Shown: in pieces, positions 1-8,800 of the stretch | How positions within the stretch are numbered: the first letter of the stretch is position 1 | Layout: each line of letters starts with the position of its first letter | From: DASUFH01 sp036274645 | Lineage (GTDB): Bacteria > Acidobacteriota > Terriglobia > 20CM-2-55-15 | Direction of reading: 5' to 3' | Assembly: GCA_036274645.1 (NCBI GenBank) | Contig: DASUFH010000474.1 | Coordinates: 1 to 20,144, forward strand | DNA: 20,144 nucleotides | The notes under the pieces: generated by a model | What the model saw: only the letters and a program-made list of their open reading frames with translations | Told to the model about the DNA's origin: nothing | Databases searched by the model: none | Translations under genes and position numbers: made by a program

Positions 1-24
1 CCCTGCAGCGAACTTCCCGTCTGC

Positions 25-48
25 TGTAGGGGCGGTCTATGACCGCCC
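25..48 (+). repeat. REP-like single palindrome upstream of the E2 gene
   Basis: This is a single copy of the dispersed repeat. It is TGTAG followed by the perfect inverted repeat GGGCGGTC-TAT-GACCGCCC, an 8-bp stem with a 3-nt loop. It lies about 40 bp before the E2 start codon. It may be a transcription or mRNA-processing boundary between E2 and whatever gene precedes the window. No T-tract follows it, so it is not a classical intrinsic terminator. Confidence 0.85.
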
Positions 49-90
49 AAAAAGAAATTCGAAACATCATAACCTCGGAATAATTCAAAT

Positions 91-1371
91 ATGGCCACCA
101 GCGTAGTCATGCCTGCCCTCGAAATGGCGCAGGAAACCGGAAAAATTGTGTCCTGGCTGAAGAAGCCCGGCGACGCCATCAGCAAAGGCGATCCGATCCT
201 CGAGGTCGAAACCGACAAGGCCGTCGTCGAGATCGAAGCGCAGGCGGACGGCGTGCTGGCTGGTGTGAGTTCCGGGGAAGGCGACGTCGTTCCGGTCGGT
301 CAGACCATCGCGTGGATTGTTGCGCCGGGCGAAGAGCCTCCGGCCGCGTCCGCCACCGCCGCTCCGGCAGCCCGCGCCATGAGCGAGGCGACGAAACAGG
401 CGGTCGCCGCCGCGCCTCCTCCGAGCGCGCCGGCCGCGGCCCCGGCCGCCGCTCCGCCCGTGGTTCAGTCGCTGGCCGATGTGCGGGTATCGCCGAAAGC
501 CCGCCGTCTCGCGAAGGAACACGGCGTGGATCTGACGCGCGTCCGCCCAACCGGACCGGACGGGGCGATCTCGACCGAAGACGTTCTAGCCGCAGCCGCC
601 GGGCAAGCCGCCGCGCCTGTTGTGAAAGCCGCTCCGGCCCCGGCGCCTGCCCCTGTTGCCGCGCCCGCGGCCGCCACGCTGACTTCCGGTCCTGCGACCG
701 GAATCGCGCGCCTCATGGCCGAGCGCACGACGCAAAGCTGGACAACGGTTCCGCACTTCTTCCTCGCGCGCGACCTTGACGCCGGTTCGCTCAACGACGC
801 CCGCGCCTGGTGGGGCCCCGCGGTCGAACGCGATCGCGGCGTGAAAGTCACGCACACGGATCTGCTCGTCGCGCTCGTGGCGCAGGCGCTGAAGAAGCAT
901 CCCAGGATGAACGCCAGCTGGGTGAACGACGGCATTCGCGCCAATCCGAAGATCAACATCAGCGTCGCCATGGCCGTAAAGGACGGTGTGGTGGGCGCCG
1001 TGATTCCTCAGGCCGACGCCATCAGCCTGGCGGAAATCGCGGTTCTGCGCCGCGATCTGACCGAGCGCGCCCGCGCCGGAAAGCTGCGTCCGGCGGACCT
1101 GGCCGACGGCACCTTCACCATCACCAACCTCGGGATGTTCAACATCGACGCGTTCAACGCCATCATCGCGCCGCCGCAGTGCGCCATTCTTGCCGTCGGA
1201 CGGATCGCCGACCGCGTGGTTCCCGTCAACGGCCAGGTGGGGATCCGTCCCATGATGACGGTCACCTTATCCAGCGACCACCGTGTGGTTGACGGCGCGC
1301 AGGCCGCCATGTTCCTCAACGATCTGGCTGAAGCGATCCGCGCGCCGCAGCTGGCCGGGGTGAAGATTTAG
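91..1371 (+). CDS. pdhC: Dihydrolipoamide acyltransferase (E2) of a pyruvate dehydrogenase-type complex
   Basis: This is the E2 core enzyme of a cytoplasmic 2-oxoacid dehydrogenase complex. It moves the acyl group from E1 through a swinging lipoyl arm to coenzyme A. The 426-residue protein has the classic order: lipoyl domain (about residues 3-77, lipoylated lysine in ETDKAVV at K43), Ala/Pro-rich linkers (about 83-125 and 170-195), peripheral E3/E1-binding domain (about 131-168, VSPKARRLAKEHGVDL), and catalytic domain (about 200-426). The catalytic domain carries TFTITNLGMF and the active-site motif DHRVVDG (H397, D401). A single lipoyl domain and the AIIAPPQCAILAVG segment fit an acetyl-transferring (PDH) E2 better than the 2-oxoglutarate or branched-chain types, but substrate is inferred. 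E1 and E3 genes are not in the window; E1 probably lies upstream. The ATG at 91 is the natural start, although its Shine-Dalgarno sequence is weak. Confidence 0.95.
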   Translation: MATSVVMPALEMAQETGKIVSWLKKPGDAISKGDPILEVETDKAVVEIEAQADGVLAGVSSGEGDVVPVGQTIAWIVAPGEEPPAASATAAPAARAMSEATKQAVAAAPPPSAPAAAPAAAPPVVQSLADVRVSPKARRLAKEHGVDLTRVRPTGPDGAISTEDVLAAAAGQAAAPVVKAAPAPAPAPVAAPAAATLTSGPATGIARLMAERTTQSWTTVPHFFLARDLDAGSLNDARAWWGPAVERDRGVKVTHTDLLVALVAQALKKHPRMNASWVNDGIRANPKINISVAMAVKDGVVGAVIPQADAISLAEIAVLRRDLTERARAGKLRPADLADGTFTITNLGMFNIDAFNAIIAPPQCAILAVGRIADRVVPVNGQVGIRPMMTVTLSSDHRVVDGAQAAMFLNDLAEAIRAPQLAGVKI

Positions 1372-1430
1372 TAGCCGTTCGCGCGGCCGGCTTGAGTCTT
1401 TGAGAGTCTTCGATACGTCGAGGATCACAC

Positions 1431-1826
1431 TTAACAATTTCTGGCGATCCCTTCGAACAACGTCTTTCCCTTGAAGACCACTTCCGACAAACCACCACGC
1501 TTTTCGTCACTGCCTTTGGCCGGGAATCCGCGAACCGTGACTTCATCTCCTGCTTTCAGCGTGTCCTTGTTCCATAGGCCACTCCGCATGGAAGAAACGG
1601 CAACAACGTGAAGAACCCACTGTTCAACGGTTCCGTTGGCATTCTTGACGTCCAGGAACAGATAGGAGTGGGGATTTCTCAATTCGATCCTGGCGACTTT
1701 CCCCGTCAACAGGAACGGTTTGCTGGAGTCCAATCCCGAGCAGAATGAATGATGAGCACTGGCGACGGAACTGCCTGCAAGGACAAGACAGAGAATGATC
1801 GCGGCCTTCCGTAGTCTGTTTCTCAT
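1431..1826 (-). CDS. Secreted DUF6152 family protein
   Basis: This is a small exported protein of 131 residues whose family function is unknown. The open frame runs further upstream, but the chosen ATG is preceded by a good AGGGAG ribosome site and begins a clear signal peptide: MRNRLRK, a hydrophobic core, then a VASA cleavage site near residue 23. The mature protein would start with HHSF, the hallmark of DUF6152. The LTGKVARIELRNPHSYLFLDV block is the typical beta-rich core of the family, followed by a second OB-like strand pair (GDEVTVRGFPAKGS). The gene converges with the E2 gene, with about 60 bp between the two stop codons. Family assignment is from motif recognition. Confidence 0.85.
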   Translation of the reverse strand: MRNRLRKAAIILCLVLAGSSVASAHHSFCSGLDSSKPFLLTGKVARIELRNPHSYLFLDVKNANGTVEQWVLHVVAVSSMRSGLWNKDTLKAGDEVTVRGFPAKGSDEKRGGLSEVVFKGKTLFEGIARNC

Positions 1827-1965
1827 TGCGGCTCCCTGGTGTGGTTCGACCGCAGGCAGCATATCAATTTTCGGAAGCGCTATCGCGAAGAAACCTGCGC
1901 GCAATCGATTCCCTGGAAGTGAGAATCTGCGGTGATTGGCGGTATAGTGCTGCACCGAAGAACTG

Positions 1966-2274
1966 ATGCTCGAACTACGTCCCACTTGTGAGCACTGTAA
2001 CCGGTCATTGCCAGCCGATTCGCTGGAAGCGCGCATCTGTTCATATGAGTGCACGTTCTGCGAATCGTGCGTCGAATCCGTGCTCGAAAACGTTTGCCCG
2101 AATTGTGGCGGCGGTTTCACGCCGAGACCCATCCGTCCCGCAAACAACTGGAGGGGCGACAACTACCTGGGCAAGGACCCGGCCAGCGCTGCGGTCCGCC
2201 ATCGGCCGGTGAATCCGGACGCGCACACCCGTTTTGCAGAAAGCATCCGGTCTATTCCTCCGGAGAAGCGATGA
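1966..2274 (+). CDS. DUF1272 family Cys-rich zinc-ribbon-like protein
   Basis: This cytoplasmic protein of 102 residues opens with MLELRPTCEHCNRSLP and continues with CSYECTFCESC and CPNCGGGF. The arrangement is CxxC, CxxxCxxCxxC and CxxC, which is typical of DUF1272 and probably binds zinc. Its biochemical role is unknown. The C-terminal part after about residue 55 is longer than the compact family core and is probably flexible. Its stop codon overlaps the start of the next gene by four bases (ATGA), so the two are very likely translated together. The promoter would lie in the roughly 140 bp separating it from the divergent DUF6152 gene. Confidence 0.85.
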   Translation: MLELRPTCEHCNRSLPADSLEARICSYECTFCESCVESVLENVCPNCGGGFTPRPIRPANNWRGDNYLGKDPASAAVRHRPVNPDAHTRFAESIRSIPPEKR

Positions 2275-2720
2275 CGGAATCGGCGACGAGGCTCAACGTC
2301 TCGATCGAAATCCCTGTGGCGCCGGAGAGCGTCTGGGCCGTGATGGCTGATGTCGAACACTGGCACGAATGGACACAATCGGTCCGCAGCGCCCGGCTCT
2401 TTGGAACCGGTCCTCTGGCCGTCGGAAGCCGGGTGCTCATGCGTCAACCGGGCGTGCTTCCCACTGTCTGGACGGTTCAGACGCTCACCCCCAACCGGGG
2501 ATTTATTTGGACAACGGGAATTCCGGGACTTCTCCATGTGGTTGCCAGTCACTGCGTAGAGCCCACGCCGCAGGGCAGCCGCGCATCGCTCTCCCTCAAG
2601 TTCGGAGGCATGCTGGGTCGCGTTGTCGCGAAGCGCTCAGAAGACCGGAACAGGCGTTATCTTCGGCTCGAAGTGGAAGGTCTCAAGCAAGCCTCCACAG
2701 CAACCAGACGATCGTCCTGA
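2271..2720 (+). CDS. SRPBCC (polyketide cyclase/START-like) family protein
   Basis: This 149-residue protein has the fold signature of SRPBCC ligand-binding proteins. It begins with strand NVSIEIPVAPESVWAVMADVEHWHEWTQSV, in which a beta strand is followed by the 'P..VW..++D...W..W' helices. Later strands include GSRVLMRQPG, WTVQTLTPNRGFIW and ASHCVEPTPQGSR. Members bind hydrophobic small molecules in a central cavity; the ligand here cannot be told. The open frame extends upstream to 2049, but the ATG at 2271 is chosen because it starts exactly at the SRPBCC domain, forms an ATGA overlap with the preceding DUF1272 gene, and follows a purine-rich CGGAGAAG site. No signal peptide or membrane segment is seen. 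Confidence 0.88.
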   Translation: MTESATRLNVSIEIPVAPESVWAVMADVEHWHEWTQSVRSARLFGTGPLAVGSRVLMRQPGVLPTVWTVQTLTPNRGFIWTTGIPGLLHVVASHCVEPTPQGSRASLSLKFGGMLGRVVAKRSEDRNRRYLRLEVEGLKQASTATRRSS

Positions 2721-2880
2721 ACGTCGGGAGGATACTCCCGCGGAATTGCGCGTCCAGCACTGATGGCGCTGCTCCGCGATCCCGATTTCTGTGGAACCAT
2801 CTTTATCCCACCGAGTTACCGGCAGGCACACACACGTTTGTTCCCTTGCTCAAGTACTTCGCCGCTTGGGAGATCTTTTG

Positions 2881-3684
2881 CTACTCACTGGCCGAGCCGA
2901 CCCCATCGACCATGCCCTGCCTGTCGAAAGTGATCATCAAATAGTGACCGACCCCGATCCGCCGGTCAGACGGATAAACCCACATGTCAGGTCCTGCGTT
3001 TGGGTATCCGTCATCTCTATCACTGCCCAGGAGACGCGCGACGTCGGCTTTAGTCGCGCGCCGGGCAGGAAGTGTGCGGCACGGGCTTTCGTCCGGACAC
3101 GGATTAATATGCGCATCGAGTATTTCGAGGATCGCATAGTAGCTTCGGCGCTCGCGCCACCTCATATAAGTGCTCTCCGGCACCGGATCCTCCGAGCCCG
3201 TCTGGCGAGCGGCGCTCCGTTTTGTCACCCATTCGACCGCGCTGACCAATCCCTGGCGGTCGAATCTTACGACGAGGTTTTCAGTTCCCACCCTGTGCCG
3301 GGTAGACGAATAGACCCAGGTATCAGAACCCGCACCGGGATACTCCGCGTCTCTCTCATTGCCGAGAAGGCGTATCAGGTCATCTTTGGCCGGACGTTCG
3401 TTGTCGGCGTAGGGCGGGCAAGGACTCTGGTAACGACAGGGATCGATGTAATGGCTGTCGACAATTTCAAGGAGCGCATAGTAGCTGCGGCGCTCTCGCC
3501 ACGCGCTGTACGTGGCTTCCGGGACAGGATCGGTCCCCTTGATATGCCCTGACATCGTTTGCGAATGTCCCGGAGCCGGCTCGCTCGGTTCAACAGGCGT
3601 TGAAGAGGAGCAGTTGCCCAGGGCAACAAGGCAGACAATCAACGTCGCGACGGTTGTTAGAGCGCCTTCGATTTCTCTTGTCAT
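2881..3684 (-). CDS. Putative lipoprotein with two tandem copies of an unrecognised domain
   Basis: This 267-residue exported protein has a basic N-terminus, a hydrophobic stretch (about 8-23) and then ALGNCSSS. C25 could be a lipidated cysteine, but Asn at -1 is an atypical lipobox, so plain secretion is possible. Residues about 50-153 and 163-262 are two copies of the same domain. Both contain DPVPE(A/S)TY, WRERRSYYA(L/I)LEI(V/L)D, a two-Cys loop, LLG..RD..YP.AG.D.WVY and FDRQG(L/M)V. I do not recognise the domain. The paired cysteines (C83/C89 and C196/C202) could form a disulfide in each copy. No enzyme motif is evident. The neighbours give no functional clue. Confidence 0.75.
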   Translation of the reverse strand: MTREIEGALTTVATLIVCLVALGNCSSSTPVEPSEPAPGHSQTMSGHIKGTDPVPEATYSAWRERRSYYALLEIVDSHYIDPCRYQSPCPPYADNERPAKDDLIRLLGNERDAEYPGAGSDTWVYSSTRHRVGTENLVVRFDRQGLVSAVEWVTKRSAARQTGSEDPVPESTYMRWRERRSYYAILEILDAHINPCPDESPCRTLPARRATKADVARLLGSDRDDGYPNAGPDMWVYPSDRRIGVGHYLMITFDRQGMVDGVGSASE

Positions 3685-4004
3685 GAATGGTTCCCATCAT
3701 TTGCAGCACGCGTATGCAGTGGGTGGTCCTGGGTTTGCGAACTGAGCAACGTGCCTTGATGCTGTCCGGATACGAACCAATTGTCGTTCGCCCGGGATCC
3801 GTAGCCAACGTGGAAAACCACAGGACTGGATGAGGGCGAGCGCTTGAAGCGCGATTCGGAATGATTGAAGTGGGCCGCGCTTATGACAGAACGACGATTG
3901 TTCCCGGCAGGCAGACCGATTGGAATTCTGGGGCTGCCGCCGCGCTCTGAGACAAAGACTCCGAGGCGCGGTCCGGTCGCCGACCGGGCGGTGGCGTTTC
4001 TGCC
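3685..4004. other. Intergenic stretch without a convincing gene
   Basis: These 320 bases separate two minus-strand genes: the start of the duplicated lipoprotein and the stop of the alpha/beta hydrolase. A 63-codon plus-strand frame from 3865 has no recognisable domain and runs antisense into the end of the hydrolase gene. I see no copy of the dispersed palindrome and no RNA gene. A short inverted repeat CGGTCGCCGACCG near 3975-3990 lacks a T-tract. The lipoprotein promoter presumably lies near 3685-3760. Confidence 0.5.
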
Positions 4005-4892
4005 TTACCTTACAGTGAGGCCGTTGACCTTCAGAAACGCTTCCACTTCCTTGTAGGCGCGTTCATTTTCCTCGCGCGGGAAACCGCCGTGCTTGCCTCC
4101 GGGTATGGTCACCAGCTTCTGTGGAACCCCGGCATTCTGCAACGCCTCATGAAGGCGAACGGACTGCGAATAGGGAACAGTAGGATCGGCGTCTCCGTGG
4201 ATGGAAATAACCGGCGGAACACCGGGACGAAGCGGGAGCGGGTTGAGTTCCCGCGCCACATCCAGAGGATTCGGCAGGCCTTTCACCCAATCAGGGGCGT
4301 AGTCCTTTCGGTTTGGACCCTGCAGCACATCCGCGAGATCCCAGTTTCCGTACCAGTTTACGACCGCCGCGAATTTCGGCTCTTCGTTACCGGGACACAC
4401 ATCGCTCCAACCTTTCGGACGCACGCCCAACCCGGCCGCCACCGCAAACCACGAGCCCGAAGACGCGCCGGAAATCACCAGCTTGTTGACGTCGATGTTG
4501 TAACGGCCGGCGTTATGCATGCTCCATCGCACCGCGCACAGTGTGTTTTGAAGTGTCTCGGGCGCCAGCGTCACTCCGAGCTGCCGGGGTTCGATGTTGA
4601 CGACATTCCAACCCAGTTCCAGGTAGGACATGAAACTGGGCAGCGCGTTATCCTTCGTTCCCACCGCAGGGCTGCCGCCGTGAATCCAGAACAGCGTCGG
4701 CTCCGGACCGGGCGGGTTGACTCTTGAATAGATGTCGATCTTGCCTTCCCACGAACCGTTCTTCACGTAGGTCACATTCGCGCTGACCCGGTAAGGCGCC
4801 AGGTTACGGGAGTATTCCTGCGCCGTGGCGCCTGGCGCCGATACCAGTACCGCCATCACTAGGGCCAGAAGGGATGCTATTCGCCTGGTCAT
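4005..4892 (-). CDS. Secreted alpha/beta hydrolase (esterase/lipase-like)
   Basis: This 295-residue serine hydrolase has an N-terminal signal peptide (MTRRIASLLALVMAVLVSA, cleavage near ATA-Q25). It should act in the periplasm or outside the cell. The oxyanion motif HGGS is at 71-74. The nucleophile elbow GASSG places the catalytic serine at S144. The acid is probably D236 in HGDADPTVP and the histidine H268 in GGKHGG. This complete triad and the HGG motif match the BD-FAE/esterase-lipase group; the HGDADPTVP segment is also common in dienelactone-hydrolase-like enzymes. The substrate is probably an ester but cannot be named. An AAGGA ribosome site precedes the ATG by about 10 bases. Confidence 0.9.
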   Translation of the reverse strand: MTRRIASLLALVMAVLVSAPGATAQEYSRNLAPYRVSANVTYVKNGSWEGKIDIYSRVNPPGPEPTLFWIHGGSPAVGTKDNALPSFMSYLELGWNVVNIEPRQLGVTLAPETLQNTLCAVRWSMHNAGRYNIDVNKLVISGASSGSWFAVAAGLGVRPKGWSDVCPGNEEPKFAAVVNWYGNWDLADVLQGPNRKDYAPDWVKGLPNPLDVARELNPLPLRPGVPPVISIHGDADPTVPYSQSVRLHEALQNAGVPQKLVTIPGGKHGGFPREENERAYKEVEAFLKVNGLTVR

Positions 4893-4927
4893 GAGGTCAA
4901 TCCTTGAGACATTGAAAACGACTCGTC

Positions 4928-5308
4928 TCAGACGGGAACGATCTCTGTGTGGACGCCGACTGCTGCGGCGAGCGGCGCGAGATCATTGGGATCTGAGGTG
5001 AGAATGATATCCCCGTCCTCCGCTAACAGGATCAGCGCCGCGTCAATCACGTCATCCATGCGCGCCCGGCCGAGCAGGAGGCCGGCGGACCGTCCGAGCG
5101 TCTCATCGACCGGCGCAATATCAAGTCCCGGGAGCAACCGGGAAAGAGGCGTCTGCCGTCCCGTGCCTCCTCTCCAAACCTGCCCGATGATGCCGCCATG
5201 GGTGATCGGCGCGCGTCCTTCCATAAGCTCCTGTTTGATCAACGCGACCGTATCGCGATCCCCTCTTTCGGCCGCGATCAAGGCGCCCGCATCCAGCACG
5301 AGACTCAT
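4928..5308 (-). CDS. vapC: PIN-domain ribonuclease toxin (VapC-type)
   Basis: This 126-residue protein is a PIN-domain nuclease, the toxin half of a type II toxin-antitoxin pair, expected to cleave RNA using Mg2+ or Mn2+. The first acidic residue is D6 in MSLVLDAGALIAAERGD. The central cluster is DDVIDA (D85, D86, D89), and the last acidic motif is TSDPNDL (D106, D109). The position where many VapC proteins have a Glu reads IIGQVWRGG, with Gln 43. From memory this Q variant occurs in a recognised PIN subgroup, so loss of activity should not be assumed. Its start overlaps the antitoxin stop by four bases (ATGA), typical of coupled translation. The RNA target is unknown. Confidence 0.9.
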   Translation of the reverse strand: MSLVLDAGALIAAERGDRDTVALIKQELMEGRAPITHGGIIGQVWRGGTGRQTPLSRLLPGLDIAPVDETLGRSAGLLLGRARMDDVIDAALILLAEDGDIILTSDPNDLAPLAAAVGVHTEIVPV

Positions 5309-5613
5309 TTGGGCTTCCGGCGAATGCGGTCGGCGCTGACCCTGACATTCCGCGCCTCGCGGACGACGACCGCGCGTTGCCGCGCGCGTCGCGAAGCCAT
5401 CCGCATGTCTTCGGGACTGATCTCTCCGAACTCCCGTTCGTAGGCGTCGACAAAAGCCGCCAGAGCTTCCAGGCGGTTTTCCTGGGCTAGCCTGAGCCTG
5501 AGAGCTTCATTAACCCACGCGCTGACGCTGTCCGAATGGCGGCGCGCCACCGCCCTTTCCGCCGCCTGAATCAGGTCGGCGTCCACAGAGACAGACAGCC
5601 GCTGCTTACTCAT
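5305..5613 (-). CDS. vapB: Ribbon-helix-helix antitoxin (VapB-type)
   Basis: This 102-residue protein is the antitoxin partner of the PIN toxin directly downstream. The N-terminal segment QRLSVSVDADLIQAAERAVA, followed by SDSVSAWVNEALRLRL, is a ribbon-helix-helix DNA-binding domain: one strand, then two helices, as in CopG/MetJ-fold antitoxins. The basic, charged C-terminal half (about residues 50-102) is the usual toxin-binding and neutralising part. Such antitoxins normally repress their own operon. Candidate operator repeats lie just upstream at 5631-5648. The start codon has only a weak ribosome site. Confidence 0.88.
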   Translation of the reverse strand: MSKQRLSVSVDADLIQAAERAVARRHSDSVSAWVNEALRLRLAQENRLEALAAFVDAYEREFGEISPEDMRMASRRARQRAVVVREARNVRVSADRIRRKPK

Positions 5614-5630
5614 ACGGAGATGCTAACACA

Positions 5631-5648
5631 ATGCCACGTTTATGCCAC
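5631..5648 (-). promoter_or_regulatory. Candidate antitoxin operator: tandem ATGCCAC heptamers
   Basis: ATGCCAC occurs twice on the plus strand, at 5631-5637 and 5642-5648 (read as GTGGCAT on the gene strand). The copies are 11 bp apart, about one helical turn, and 18-35 bases upstream of the antitoxin start. Ribbon-helix-helix antitoxins bind short tandem sites with about this spacing, so autoregulation is plausible. No convincing -35/-10 pair was found around it. Confidence 0.4.
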
Positions 5649-5826
5649 ACGCTGACCTGACAAGTCGTCCTTGCCGGGATGCTAATTGTTATTCGCGCGG
5701 TGATATGGTCCGTTTTCCCGTCTGGAGGGGGTTTCATGAAGCTCAAGCTACGCTGCTGCGCCACGGCGCGGTCACTCCGATTGAAATGTCCGCTACCCCC
5801 GGCGAGCCTGCGGGCCGATAGGGCCG

Positions 5827-8800
5827 TTACGACAGCAACAGTTCCAGATTCTCGCGGCTCAGGCCGGCGATCAGACTGTTGTCGGCCGTGATGATGGCGT
5901 CGGCGAGTTCCCGCTTGGTGTTCTGAAGGGCGAGCACTTTTTCCTCCACGGTGTCGCGCGCAATCAGCCGGTAGGCGAACACCTGGCGGGCCTGGCCGAT
6001 GCGATGGCTGCGGTCGATAGCCTGCGCCTCCACGGCGGGGTTCCACCACGGATCAAGCAGGAACACGTATTCCGCCGCCGTCAGGTTCAATCCGAGTCCG
6101 CCGGCCTTCAGGCTGATGAGGAACAGCTTGCAGGACTCATCCTCCTGGAATCGCCGCACGCGACTCTCACGATCGCGAGTTTTGCCGTCCAGGTACTCGT
6201 ATGTGATCCGCGCGGCGTCGAGCTTGTGGCGCACGATGCCGAGCAGGCTTGTGAACTGTGAAAACACGAGCGCCTTGTGGCCTTCCGCCAGGACTTCGGT
6301 GACCTGTTCGACGAGAGTATCGATCTTGGCGCTGCCCAATCCGGCGCGCGACTTGTCGAGCAGTCCGGTATGGCAGGCGGCCTGCCGCAGGCGCAGGAGC
6401 GCTTCGAGAATGTGCATGCGAGACTTCCGGATGCCCATGGCGTCGATGCGGCCGAGCAGCGCCATACGGTAGTGATCCCGTATTTCGTTGTAGATGCGTC
6501 GTTCATCGGCGTCCAGCTCACAGTAGATGGTCTGCTCGACCTTCGGCGGAAGCTCCCGGGCCACCTGTTGTTTGGCGCGGCGCAGAATGAATGGCCGCAT
6601 CGCCTGGGCCAGAACCGCGAGCGACGCGGAGTCGGCGTTCTCTTTCGGTCCGGCGGCTTCCTTGAAGACGGCCGCGCTCCCGAGCATGCCTGGATTCAGA
6701 AACTCGAAGATGCTCCACAGATCGCTTAATCGATTCTCCACCGGCGTTCCGGTGAGCGCCAGACGCTGATCCGCTTTCAGCAGCCGGGTGGCTTTCGCGG
6801 CGCCCGTCGAAGGATTCTTGATGGCCTGCGCTTCGTCCAGAATCACGGTATCGAATGGAATTTCTTTGAGAACCGCGGCGTCGCGCCGCAGGGTCCCATA
6901 GGTGGTCAGGATCACGTCGTAGTTTCCGATCTGATCCGCCCGTTCCCTTCGCCCGATTCCCGTGTGGTCCAGAACCCGCAGGCGGGGCGCAAATTTTGCC
7001 GCTTCCTGTTTCCAGTTGAAGATGAGCGAGCGTGGGACCACCACCAGAACCGGTCCGCGGCGTTCTACGGAATCGATGAGAGCCAGTGTCTGGACGGTTT
7101 TTCCCAGTCCCATGTCGTCCGCCAGGCAGCCGCCCAGTCCGAACTGGCGCAGGGACTGCAGCCACCCGAGCCCTTCACGCTGGTACTCCCGGAGCTGGCC
7201 GCGGAAATCGGCGCCGGGATCGGCCGGCCGCGCGCCGTTGAAGCGCGCGAGCTCCTCGCGAATGCGCTGGAAGCCGGCGTCCACGGACACCTCCGGCTCA
7301 CTGGCCAGCAGCGCGTCGAGCAGGCCGGCCTGATGCTTCCGGAAACGGAAGCCGTCCTTGCCGCCGTCGCCAAAAGCGGCGAGTAATCGGTAGCGGTCCA
7401 GCCACTCCTCCGGAAGGAGTCCTAACGATCCATCATCGAGGCGGACGATCGTTTCACCGCGGGAGATCGCCTTCAGGATCTCGGGAATTCCCGCAGAGTG
7501 TCCGTCAAAATCCGCGGCGCCTTCGAGGTCAAACCAGTCGATGCCGGACTTGACCGAAATGCTGAACTTGCCCGCGTTGCGATACAGACTGCCTTCCGTC
7601 TCCACGCGCCATCCCTCGGCGACGAGTTCGCGCGCCATGCGAGGGAGACTCTCGGTGGGCAACTCCCACTGATCCCGGTCCCACTTGTCGGCGGGACGAA
7701 CACCCACGGTCTGGAGCCTTGCGAGCACGGCGGCTTCGGCCGCGCGATCGCGGGAGAAAAAGTGTCCGGACGCGGGATCCAGGCACGCCCCGTCCGGGGA
7801 AGACTGCGGGACCAGCACGCCGTAGTCGAACGTGATGTCGCAGGCGAGGTTCGCCGTCTTTGCGTAGCCGTACATCTGGGCTTCCGGTTGCCGGATCCGG
7901 ATGCGGGGCGGACCCGCCAGCGCCCGCGGCATAATACGCAGCTCCTCGGGGCATTCCATCGGAGGCAGGGCAGGGAACTTCGCCATCTCCGACAGCAGAT
8001 CCTTCACTGCGTTGAAAGGGACCTGGAGGTCTTCACCGGAGCGCTCCATGGACTGGATGAGGCGAACCCACGTGAGAGCTCCGCCGTCATCGAAGCGCGC
8101 GGCGCAGTCCGGGAAGACCACAAGTCCGGTACCGATAATCGGCGCCGTGTTGAGTCGCCGTTCTTCTCCAACCCGACGCAGGACACCACTCACGATGTAG
8201 GCTTTCGCGGACTCATCCCGCTCGATCAGGACATGAAAACCCCAGGGCGGTCCGTCATCCCAGCGGAGTTCCGCGAGGTCCGCGCGATCGCTGGATCGCT
8301 GGAGAAAGCAGCGTCCGGTGGCGCATAGCTGCGGGACGATCACGGCGCGGATCGCCTCGGGCAGCCTGTACGTGTTGGGAATGGAGGAAGGTGAGGTCGT
8401 CGGGATCCCCCCGAGCGATATCAGGATTCGCTGATCCGCAAGATCGAGATCGTCAATCGATCGAATGACAAATTCGTGAAACGCCGGCTTTCCCCACTCG
8501 CCGTCTTTCTTACGCCTCCGGATCAGCGCGCGAAGCATGACTTCACCGGACAACGCGGAGGCTTCGGCGTCGAGGACATAGATAACGCTGCGAGGCTCGT
8601 CGGCAACCGGCGGCCGATGGACTTTCGAACGGATTTCCGACAGACGCGTTTTCCAGTGCGGCGTCTTCGGCTTTTGCGGAAATGTTCCGGCGTCCCGGTG
8701 ACTGGAAGGATCGAGGAAATCGTATCGATAGTCGTACAGCGTAGTCCCATCCTCCGTGGACAGTTCCAGGCTGCACGCCTGCATCCGCGCGATGGGTGAG

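Noticed and set aside
2791..3552. 253-codon plus-strand open frame opposite the duplicated lipoprotein
   Set aside because: The minus strand encodes a protein with a signal sequence and an internally repeated domain; the plus-strand frame is its shadow, and its own apparent repeats mirror that duplication.
3865..4056. 63-codon plus-strand open frame in the gap at 3685-4004
   Set aside because: No homology recognised, no ribosome site, and it runs antisense into the hydrolase gene.
5679..5891. 70-codon plus-strand frame between the toxin-antitoxin pair and the helicase
   Set aside because: It overlaps the 3' end of the helicase antisense and has no recognisable domain or ribosome site.
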